A DNA stretch of 64,000 nucleotides. Origin: Vanilla planifolia. Lineage: Eukaryota; Streptophyta; Magnoliopsida; Asparagales; Orchidaceae. Shown here piece by piece: positions 53,924 through 64,000 of this stretch (its first letter is position 1; each line of letters begins with the position of its first letter). The translations under genes and the position numbers were made by a program. The notes below the pieces were generated by a model. That model saw nothing but the letters and a program-made list of their open reading frames with translations. It made no database searches and was not told the origin of the DNA. Location: positions 17,513,357 to 17,577,356 of the forward strand of contig CM043870.1 of assembly GCA_023846275.1 (NCBI GenBank), read 5' to 3'.

Positions 53924-55208
53924 TTTGTTAATTCTTTCGATCGCTTCTATGTTCCCTCTTTTCATTTTCTTTTCATAATTAGTTTTTAATAATTAGTTTA
54001 TGATGTTTTTATTAATTTGATATAATAATAAACATGGTAAATCATATTGATAAAATAAAATAATGACATTGTTTTTGTTTAATATTAAGTAAAATATCCT
54101 ATAATAATCTCTAATTAATTTATTCTTATAATAATATGTATTTTATATTTATAGAATTTTCTAAATATAAAATGTTATTTTACTAAAAATTACTAATCTA
54201 AAATTATATCCTTAATACCAAATATTATTTATATTTATTATCAAAGTTAAATCATACAAAGAAAATATATTAGGATAATCATTAAATTTATTATTTAAAT
54301 AACTTTTTTAATTTTAAGTATGAATAAAATGATATTAAATTTATATTTAAAATATTCTCTATCTATTTTTAATATTCTAAAATAATAATGAATCTCGAAT
54401 ATTTTTTATGTCTTATTATTATTAAAAATTATACATTTTTTATTTTTATATTTAATAAATATTATAAGGTTAAATAATAAGAATTTAATTTTTATTAAAT
54501 AAATTTTCTTATTTTTTCCTCTTTATCATAATGTCTCAGATATTGTCTCTTTTTTCTCTCTCCTATTGTAATTCTTTTATCTCTCTATTCATTCTTTATC
54601 ACATTATATTCTTTTTGGCTTCTCTCTCTCCTTTATTCTTCACTATTTTCTCATTTTCTTTCTCTCTCTCTCTCTCTCTGTTTACTTATTTATTTATTTG
54701 CTGTATCTCATCTATGTTCTCTCTTTTCTTTTTCTTTTTGTTAAATCCTCTCTCATCTCTCTCTATTATTATTTTTCTCTTTATTTTGCTATTATTAATT
54801 TGTGAATTTCTCCCTCTCAAAGAAAAGTTACCTACATCTCCATCATCTCTTTTTCAACACAAGAACTAACAAATCTCTCATATTACATAGCTTAATATAT
54901 AATATGTTTTATAAATATATATCTTTAGTAATATTGATTGAGTAATTAAATTTTATATTTATAAGAAAATTAATTTAATGAAATAAAGTCTTATATGTTA
55001 ATATCTAGAATATGAACAGTAGCATTATGTATAGTTTTTTTTATTAATTATATATAAAAAATATTAATACTATAAACTATTATGACGCATAAAATAATCA
55101 TAAATATTTTTTTCAAAGTGCATATATTAGATAATTTAGAAAAGTTTAGATGTTGTTCGTAATCTTAACGGGTAACAACACAAATATGTTTTTTTGTCTT
55201 ATGCATGC
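53100..55208 (+). repeat. Spacer before 5S locus 25 (T-type, ACC subtype)
   Basis: ACC/TTAAGAAAT subtype with two extra changes, ATTATTTTTC near 53681 and ATTGTAATTC near 54565. Both recur only in the spacer at 57516, so the two are sister copies. Confidence 0.85.
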
Positions 55209-55328
55209 ATGTGCGACCATACCAGCATTATGGCACTGGATCTCATTAGAACTCCAAAGTTAAGCATGCTTGGGCGAGAGTAGTATTGGGATGGGTGACC
55301 TTTTGAGAAGTTCTCGTGTTGCACATGT
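55209..55328 (+). rRNA. 5S-like rRNA locus 25, full length (T94, T104)
   Basis: Carries both C94T and C104T, with A at 58. Confidence 0.9.
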
Positions 55329-56110
55329 TTTTTCATAGAATTCTATTTTCTAATGAATGATAATTTATTTTCACATACTAATGTTAAAAAAGGTAAATTC
55401 TTATAAATGATATTTTATAATTATCATATTTTTAATCAAGTTTTAATAATAACTTTACGACATTATTGTTAACTTCATAAAATAAAAAAATATGGCACAT
55501 AATATGATGTAGTAAAATAATAACCTTAATTTAGTTCAATATTGAGCAAAATGGCTTATATGAATTAAAATAAATTAAGGTTAATTTATGTTTATAATGG
55601 TCTATATATGATATGCATAGAATTTTCTCAACATAAAAATATTATATTATAAAATATCAAAAGTATAAAATTATATTATTAATGTTAAATATTATTTATA
55701 TTTATATATAACATATATATCACATCACATAAATATAAAATATTATAATAAAATTATATAGATTATTTATTTATTTTTTTATGTTTAGGCATAAAAAAGA
55801 TAATATTAAATTAATAGTCATAATATTCTCTAAGTATTTTTAATATTCTAAATTAATAATAATCCTCAAAAAAATTTTATCTTTTATTATTAAAAAATAT
55901 TATATTTCATTTACTTTTTATACTTATTAAATTATAAGTTTAATTTTGAAACTGTAATTCTTATTAAATTATTTTTCTATCTTTTTTCTTTTTATCATGA
56001 TCGCTCACATATTCTCTTTCCTCTCGATCCTATTATCATCTTATTCTTTCTTTACTTTTTATCTTATTATATTATACTTGGCCTCTCTCTCTTCTGCCAT
56101 TCTCTACTCT

Positions 56111-56151
<41 letters not shown>

Positions 56152-57436
56152 TTTGTTAATTCTTTCGATCGCTTCTATGTTCCCTCTTTTCATTTTCTTT
56201 TCATAATTAGTTTTTAATAATTAGTTTATGATGTTTTTATTAATTTGATATAATAATAAACATGGTAAATCATATTGATAAAATAAAATAATGACATTGT
56301 TTTTGTTTAATATTAAGTAAAATAACCTATAATAATCTCTAATTAATTTATTCTTATAATAATATGTATTTTATATTTATAGAATTTTCTAAATATAAAA
56401 TGTTATTTTACTAAAAATTACTAATCTAAAATTATATCCTTAATACGAAATATTATTTATATTTATTATCAAAGTTAAATCATACAAAGAAAATATATTA
56501 GGATAATCATTAAATTTATTATTTAAATAACTTTTTTAATTTTAAGTATGAATAAAATGATATTAAATTTATATTTAAAATATTCTCTATCTATTTTTAA
56601 TATTCTAAAATAATAATGAATCTCGAATATTTTTTATGTCTTATTATTATTAAAAATTATACATTTTTTATTTTTATATTTAATAAATATTATAAGGTTA
56701 AATAATAAGAATTTAATTTTTATTAAATAAATTTTCTTATTTTTTCCTCTTTATCATAATGTCTCAGATATTGTCTCTTTTTTCTCTCTCCTATTGTCAT
56801 TCTTTTATCTCTCTCTTCATTCTTTATCACATTATATTCTTTTTGGCTTCTCTCTCTCCTTTATTCTTCACTATTTTCTCATTTTCTTTCTCTCTCTCTC
56901 TCTCTCTGTTTACTTATTTATTTATTCGCTGTATCTCATCTATGTTCTCTCTTTTCTTTTTCTTTTTGTTAAATCCTCTCTCATCTCTCTCTATTATTAT
57001 TTTTCTCTTTATTTTGCTATTATTAATTTGTGAATTTCTCCCTCTCAGAGAAAAGTTACCTACATCTCCATCATCTCTTTTTCAACACAAGAACTAACAA
57101 ATCTCTCATATTACATAGCTTAATATATAATATGTTTTATAAATATATATCTTTAGTAATATTGATTGAGTAATTAAATTTAATATTTATAAGAAAATTA
57201 ATATAATGAAATAAAGTCTTATATGTTAATATCTAGAATATGAACAGTAGCATTATGTATAGTTTTTTTTATTAATTATATATAAAAAATATTAATACTA
57301 TAAACTATTATGACGCATAAAATAATCATAAATATTTTTTTCAAAGTGCATATATTAGATAATTTAGAAAAGTTTAGATGTTGTTCGTAATCTTAACGGG
57401 TAACAACACAAATATGTTTTTTTGTCTTATGCATGC
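55329..57436 (+). repeat. Spacer before 5S locus 26 (F-type)
   Basis: F-type marker set with (CT)17, matching the spacer at 50913. Confidence 0.85.
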
Positions 57437-57515
57437 ATGTGCGACCATACCAGCATTATGGCACTGGATCTCATTAGAACTCCAAAGTTTAGAGAAGTCC
57501 TCGTGTTGCACATGT
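57437..57515 (+). pseudogene. Truncated 5S locus 26
   Basis: 79-nt form with the same junction. Confidence 0.92.
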
Positions 57516-58298
57516 TTTTTCATAGAATTCTATTTTCTAATGAATGATAATTTATTTTCACATACTAATGTTAAAAAAAGGTAAATTCTTATAAATGATA
57601 TTTTATAATTATCATATTTTTAATCAAGTTTTAATAATAACTTTACGACATTATTGTTAACTTCATAAAATAAAAAAATATGGCACATAATATGATGTAG
57701 TAAAATAATAACCTTAATTTAGTTCAATATTGAGCAAAATGGCTTATATGAATTAAAATAAATTAAGGTTAATTTATGTTTATAATGGTATATATATGAT
57801 ATGCATAGAATTTTCTCAACATAAAAATATTATATTATAAAATATCAAAAGTATAAAATTATATTATTAATGTTAAATATTATTTATATTTATATATAAC
57901 ATATATATCACATCACATAAATATAAAATATTATAATAAAATTATATAGATTATTTATTTATTTTTTTAAGTTTAGGCATAAAAAAGATAATATTAAATT
58001 AATAGTCATAATATTCTCTAAGTATTTTTAATATTCTAAAATAATAATAATCCTCAAAAAAATTTTATCTTTTATTATTAAGAAATATTATTTTTCATTT
58101 ACTTTTTATACTTATTAAATTATAAGTTTAATTTTGAAACTGTAATTCTTATTAAATTATTTTTCTATCTTTTTTCTTTTTATCATGATCGCTCACATAT
58201 TCTCTTTCCTCTCGATCCTATTATCATCTTATTCTTTCTTTACTTTTTATCTTATTATATTATACTTGGCCTCTCTCTCTTCTACCATTCTCTACTCT

Positions 58299-58339
<41 letters not shown>

Positions 58340-59624
58340 TTTGTTAATTCTTTCGATCGCTTCTATGTTCCCTCTTTTCATTTTCTTTTCATAATTAGTT
58401 TTTAATAATTAGTTTATGATGTTTTTATTAATTTGATATAATAATAAACATGGTAAATCATATTGATAAAATAAAATAATGACATTGTTTTTGTTTAATA
58501 TTAAGTAAAATATCCTATAATAATCTCTAATTAATTTATTCTTATAATAATATGTATTTTATATTTATAGAATTTTCTAAATATAAAATGTTATTTTACT
58601 AAAAATTACTAATCTAAAATTATATCCTTAATACCAAATATTATTTATATTTATTATCAAAGTTAAATCATACAAAGAAAATATATTAGGATAATCATTA
58701 AATTTATTATTTAAATAACTTTTTTAATTTTAAGTATGAATAAAATGATATTAAATTTATATTTAAAATATTCTCTATCTATTTTTAATATTCTAAAATA
58801 ATAATGAATCTCGAATATTTTTTATGTCTTATTATTATTAAAAATTATACATTTTTTATTTTTATATTTAATAAATATTATAAGGTTAAATAATAAGAAT
58901 TTAATTTTTATTAAATAAATTTTCTTATTTTTTCCTCTTTATCATAATGTCTCAGATATTGTCTCTTTTTTCTCTCTCCTATTGTAATTCTTTTATCTCT
59001 CTATTCATTCTTTATCACATTATATTCTTTTTGGCTTCTCTCTCTCCTTTATTCTTCACTATTTTCTCATTTTCTTTCTCTCTCTCTCTCTCTCTGTTTA
59101 CTTATTTATTTATTTGCTGTATCTCATCTATGTTCTCTCTTTTCTTTTTCTTTTTGTTAAATCCTCTCTCATCTCTCTCTATTATTATTTTTCTCTTTAT
59201 TTTGCTATTATTAATTTGTGAATTTCTCCCTCTCAAAGAAAAGTTACCTACATCTCCATCATCTCTTTTTCAACACAAGAACTAACAAATCTCTCATATT
59301 ACATAGCTTAATATATAATATGTTTTATAAATATATATCTTTAGTAATATTGATTGAGTAATTAAATTTTATATTTATAAGAAAATTAATTTAATGAAAT
59401 AAAGTCTTATATGTTAATATCTAGAATATGAACAGTAGCATTATGTATAGTTTTTTTTATTAATTATATATAAAAAATATTAATACTATAAACTATTATG
59501 ACGCATAAAATAATCATAAATATTTTTTTCAAAGTGCATATATTAGATAATTTAGAAAAGTTTAGATGTTGTTCGTAATCTTAACGGGTAACAACACAAA
59601 TATGTTTTTTTGTCTTATGCATGC
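57516..59624 (+). repeat. Spacer before 5S locus 27 (T-type, ACC subtype)
   Basis: Shares ATTATTTTTC (near 58088) and ATTGTAATTC (near 58981) with the spacer at 53100, marking a recent dimer duplication. Confidence 0.85.
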
Positions 59625-59744
59625 ATGTGCGACCATACCAGCATTATGGCACTGGATCTCATTAGAACTCCAAAGTTAAGCATGCTTGGGCGAGAGTAGT
59701 ATTGGGATGGGTGACCTCTTGAGAAGTTCTCGTGTTGCACATGT
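59625..59744 (+). rRNA. 5S-like rRNA locus 27, full length (T104)
   Basis: Carries C104T but C at 94, unlike locus 25, although the upstream spacers are sister copies. Position 94 therefore changed or was converted after the duplication. Confidence 0.9.
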
Positions 59745-60526
59745 TTTTTCATAGAATTCTATTTTCTAATGAATGATAATTTATTTTCACATACTAATGT
59801 TAAAAAAGGTAAATTCTTATAAATGATATTTTATAATTATCATATTTTTAATCAAGTTTTAATAATAACTTTACGACATTATTGTTAACTTCATAAAATA
59901 AAAAAATATGGCACATAATATGATGTAGTAAAATAATAACCTTAATTTAGTTCAATATTGAGCAAAATGGCTTATATGAATTAAAATAAATTAAGGTTAA
60001 TTTATGTTTATAATGGTCTATATATGATATGCATAGAATTTTCTCAACATAAAAATATTATATTATAAAATATCAAAAGTATAAAATTATATTATTAATG
60101 TTAAATATTATTTATATTTATATATAACATATATATCACATCACATAAATATAAAATATTATAATAAAATTATATAGATTATTTATTTATTTTTTTATGT
60201 TTAGGCATAAAAAAGATAATATTAAATTAATAGTCATAATATTCTCTAAGTATTTTTAATATTCTAAATTAATAATAATCCTCAAAAAAATTTTATCTTT
60301 TATTATTAAAAAATATTATATTTCATTTACTTTTTATACTTATTAAATTATAAGTTTAATTTTGAAACTGTAATTCTTATTAAATTATTTTTCTATCTTT
60401 TTTCTTTTTATCATGATCGCTCACATATTCTCTTTCCTCTCGATCCTATTATCATCTTATTCTTTCTTTACTTTTTATCTTATTATATTATACTTGGCCT
60501 CTCTCTCTTCTGCCATTCTCTACTCT

Positions 60527-60561
<35 letters not shown>

Positions 60562-61846
60562 TTTGTTAATTCTTTCGATCGCTTCTATGTTCCCTCTTTT
60601 CATTTTCTTTTCATAATTAGTTTTTAATAATTAGTTTATGATGTTTTTATTAATTTGATATAATAATAAACATGGTAAATCATATTGATAAAATAAAATA
60701 ATGACATTGTTTTTGTTTAATATTAAGTAAAATAACCTATAATAATCTCTAATTAATTTATTCTTATAATAATATGTATTTTATATTTATAGAATTTTCT
60801 AAATATAAAATGTTATTTTACTAAAAATTACTAATCTAAAATTATATCCTTAATACGAAATATTATTTATATTTATTATCAAAGTTAAATCATACAAAGA
60901 AAATATATTAGGATAATCATTAAATTTATTATTTAAATAACTTTTTTAATTTTAAGTATGAATAAAATGATATTAAATTTATATTTAAAATATTCTCTAT
61001 CTATTTTTAATATTCTAAAATAATAATGAATCTCGAATATTTTTTATGTCTTATTATTATTAAAAATTATACATTTTTTATTTTTATATTTAATAAATAT
61101 TATAAGGTTAAATAATAAGAATTTAATTTTTATTAAATAAATTTTCTTATTTTTTCCTCTTTATCATAATGTCTCAGATATTGTCTCTTTTTTCTCTCTC
61201 CTATTGTCATTCTTTTATCTCTCTCTTCATTCTTTATCACATTATATTCTTTTTGGCTTCTCTCTCTCCTTTATTCTTCACTATTTTCTCATTTTCTTTC
61301 TCTCTCTCTCTCTCTCTGTTTACTTATTTATTTATTCGCTGTATCTCATCTATGTTCTCTCTTTTCTTTTTCTTTTTGTTAAATCCTCTCTCATCTCTCT
61401 CTATTATTATTTTTCTCTTTATTTTGCTATTATTAATTTGTGAATTTCTCCCTCTCAGAGAAAAGTTACCTACATCTCCATCATCTCTTTTTCAACACAA
61501 GAACTAACAAATCTCTCATATTACATAGCTTAATATATAATATGTTTTATAAATATATATCTTTAGTAATATTGATTGAGTAATTAAATTTAATATTTAT
61601 AAGAAAATTAATATAATGAAATAAAGTCTTATATGTTAATATCTAGAATATGAACAGTAGCATTATGTATAGTTTTTTTTATTAATTATATATAAAAAAT
61701 ATTAATACTATAAACTATTATGACGCATAAAATAATCATAAATATTTTTTTCAAAGTGCATATATTAGATAATTTAGAAAAGTTTAGATGTTGTTCGTAA
61801 TCTTAACGGGTAACAACACAAATATGTTTTTTTGTCTTATGCATGC
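59745..61846 (+). repeat. Spacer before 5S locus 28 (F-type, short CT)
   Basis: F-type marker set with (CT)14, as in the spacer at 31074. Confidence 0.85.
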
Positions 61847-61925
61847 ATGTGCGACCATACCAGCATTATGGCACTGGATCTCATTAGAACTCCAAAGTTT
61901 AGAGAAGTCCTCGTGTTGCACATGT
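61847..61925 (+). pseudogene. Truncated 5S locus 28 (last in window)
   Basis: 79-nt form with the same junction and T6 terminator. Confidence 0.92.
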
Positions 61926-62704
61926 TTTTTCATAGAATTCTATTTTCTAATGAATGATAATTTATTTTCACATACTAATGTTAAAAAAAGGTAAATTCTT
62001 ATAAATGATATTTTATAATTATCATATTTTAATCAAGTTTTAATAATAACTTTACGACATTATTGTTAACTTCATAAAATAAAAAAATATGGCACATAAT
62101 ATGATGTAGTAAAATAATAACCTTAATTTAGTTCAATATTGAGCAAAATGGCTTATATGAATTAAAATAAATTAAGGTTAATTTATGTTTATAATGGTAT
62201 ATATATGATATGCATAGAATTTTCTCAACATAAAATATTATATTATAAAATATCAAAAGTATAAAATTATATTATTAATGTTAAATATTATTTAATATTT
62301 ATATATAACATATATATCACATCACATAAATATAAAAATTATAATAAAATTATATAGATTATTTATTATTTTTTTAAGTTTAGGCATAAAAAAGATAATA
62401 TTAAATTAATAGTCATAATATTCTCTAAGTATTTTTAATATTCTAAAATAATAATAATCCTCAAAAAAATTTTATCTTTTATTATTAAAAAATATTATAT
62501 TTCATTTACTTTTTATACTTATTAAATTATAAGTTTAATTTTGAAACTGTAATTCTTATTAAATTATTTTTCTATCTTTTTTCTTTTTATCATGATCGCT
62601 CACATATTCTCTTTCCTCTCGATCCTATTATCATCTTATTCTTTCTTTACTTTTTATCTTATTATATTATACTTGCCTCTCTCTCTTCTGCCATTCTCTA
62701 CTCT

Positions 62705-62745
<41 letters not shown>

Positions 62746-64000
62746 TTTGTTAATTCTTTCGATCGCTTCTAAGTTCCCCTCTTTTCATTTTCTTTTCATA
62801 ATTAGTTTTTAATAATTAGTTTATGATGTTTTTATTAATTTGATATAATAATAAACATGGTAAATCATATTGATAAAATAAAATAATGACATTGTTTTTG
62901 TTTAATATTAAGTAAAATATCCTATAATAATCTCTAATTAATTTATTCTTATAATAATATGTATTTTATATTTATAGAATTTTCTAAATATAAAATGTTA
63001 TTTTACTAAAAATTACTAATCTAAAATTATATCCTTAATACCAAATATTATTTATATTTATTATCAAAGTTAAATCATACAAAGAAAATATATTAGGATA
63101 ATCATTAATTTATTATTTAAATAACTTTTTTAATTTTTAAGTATGAATAAAATGATATTAAATTTATATTTAAAATATTCTCTATCTATTTTTAATATTC
63201 TAAAATAATAATGAATCTCGAATATTTTTTATGTCTTATTATTATTAAAAATTATACATTTTTTATTTTTATATTTAATAAATATTATAAGGTTAAATAA
63301 TAAGAATTTAATTTTTATTAAATAAATTTTCTTATTTTTTCCTCTTTATCATAATGTCTCAGATATTGTCTCTTTTTTCTCTCTCCTATTGTCATTCTTT
63401 TATCTCTCTATTCATTCTTTATCACATTATATTCTTTTTGGCTTCTCTCTCATCCTTTATTCTTCACTATTTTCTCATTTTCTTTCTCTCTCTCTCTCTC
63501 TCTCTGTTTACTTATTTATTTATTTGCTGTATCTCATCTATGTTCTCTCTTTTCTTTTTCTTTTTGTTAAATCCTCTCTCATCTCTCTCTATTATTATTT
63601 TTCTCTTTATTTTGCTATTATTAATTTGTGAATTTCTCCCTCTCAAAGAAAAGTTACCTACATCTCCATCATCTCTTTTTCAACACAAGAACTAACAAAT
63701 CTCTCATATTACATAGCTTAATATATAATATGTTTTATAAATATATATTCTTTAGTAATATTGATTGAGTAATTAAATTTTATATTTATAAGAAAATTAA
63801 TTTAATGAAATAAAGTCTTATATGTTATATCTAGAATATGAACAGTAGCATTATGTATAGTTTTTTTTATTAATTTATATAAAAAATATTAATACTATAA
63901 ACTATTATGACGCATAAAATAATCATAAATATTTTTTTCAAAGTGCATATATTAGATAATTTAGAAAAGTTTAGATGTTGTTCGTAATCTTAACGGGTAA
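61926..64000 (+). repeat. Final spacer (T-type, GCC subtype), many small indels
   Basis: T-type markers with (CT)17, but about a dozen single-base or very short differences seen in no other unit. Examples are a shorter T-run near 62028, a shorter A-run near 62233, TTTAATATTTAT near 62292, ACTTGCCTC near 62673, CTAAGTTCCCC near 62769, CATTAATTTATT near 63103, CTCATCC near 63450 and ATATATTCTTT near 63745. The spacer stops about 33 nt before the next 5S start. Confidence 0.8.

Larger units (their letters stand above)
1..64000 (+). repeat. Tandem array of ~2.2-kb 5S-like rDNA units
   Basis: Twenty-eight 5S-like loci recur in the same orientation. Start-to-start distances are 2188-2192 bp after a truncated locus and 2215-2235 bp after a full-length one. 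Spacers are nearly identical, differing at a handful of marker bases, short A-runs and one CT microsatellite. Such uniformity is what concerted evolution by unequal exchange and gene conversion gives. No unique sequence interrupts the array and neither edge lies in the window, so total copy number is unknown. It is either 5S rDNA with an unusually long spacer or a satellite derived from it. Confidence 0.96.
22242..64000 (+). repeat. Array block C: alternating truncated/full 5S higher-order repeat
   Basis: From the first truncated locus at 24346, the order is T F T F T F T F T T F T F T F T F T. Spacers after a T locus carry ATATCCTAT, ATACCAAAT, CTATTCATT, TTTGCTG, CTCAAAGAAA and AATTTAATG. 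Spacers after an F locus carry GGTCTATAT, TTTATGTTTAGG, AAATTAATAA, AATAACC, ATACGAAAT, CGCTG, CTCAGAGAAA and AAATTTAATA. The T+F dimer is 4410-4420 bp. The spacers at 42091, 44281 and 46510 break the rule. Confidence 0.88.

Noticed and set aside
1..64000. CRISPR-like or prokaryotic repeat system
   Set aside because: The repeated part is a eukaryotic 5S unit, the spacers are near-identical rather than unique, and the period is about 2.2 kb.

Overview
The whole 64-kb window is one head-to-tail tandem array of a roughly 2.19-2.23 kb repeat. Each unit holds a single 5S-rRNA-like locus on the + strand and about 2.1 kb of extremely A+T-rich spacer. I count 28 5S loci. The window opens in the last Ts of a preceding locus's terminator and closes about 33 nt before the next locus. 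I see no protein-coding gene, tRNA, transposon or CRISPR array. The 5S locus is 120 nt, aligns without gaps to the angiosperm 5S consensus as I recall it, and matches at about 100 of 120 positions. This points to a flowering plant nuclear genome, but I cannot name the species. A spacer of about 2.1 kb is long for plant 5S rDNA.

Each unit, in order, contains: the 5S locus and its T6 terminator; spacer half 1 (A+T-rich, ending in a polypyrimidine tract with a variable (CT)n); spacer half 2, a diverged copy of half 1 offset by about 750 bp, with its own polypyrimidine tract and an almost invariant (CT)9; and an A+T-rich tail leading to the next 5S. The Ser/Leu/Phe-rich open frames in the spacer are by-products of the CT tracts.

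The 28 loci are of two kinds. Eighteen are full length with nearly intact internal Pol III control elements. Ten, all from 24.3 kb onward, carry the same internal deletion (5S positions 54-96 replaced by TA, leaving 79 nt), which removes part of box A and all of the intermediate element and box C. From 24.3 kb on, truncated (T) and full (F) loci alternate, making a dimeric higher-order repeat of about 4.4 kb and partly a tetramer of about 8.83 kb. The alternation is broken once, near 42-46.4 kb, where two T loci are adjacent and the spacers are chimeric. The first 22 kb has only F loci but still shows two-unit alternation of marker bases, with different marker sets in 1-13.3 kb and 13.3-22.2 kb.

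The most notable point is that the full-length variant differs from the consensus largely at paired positions, and the changes pair up. Three pairs in helix I, and one each in helices II, III and IV, are changed on both sides so that pairing is kept. This argues that the RNA fold was maintained while the sequence drifted. CpG deamination could explain only some of it. The array could be a divergent 5S rDNA locus, or a satellite DNA that took over a 5S unit and now carries a promoter-deleted form in alternate units.
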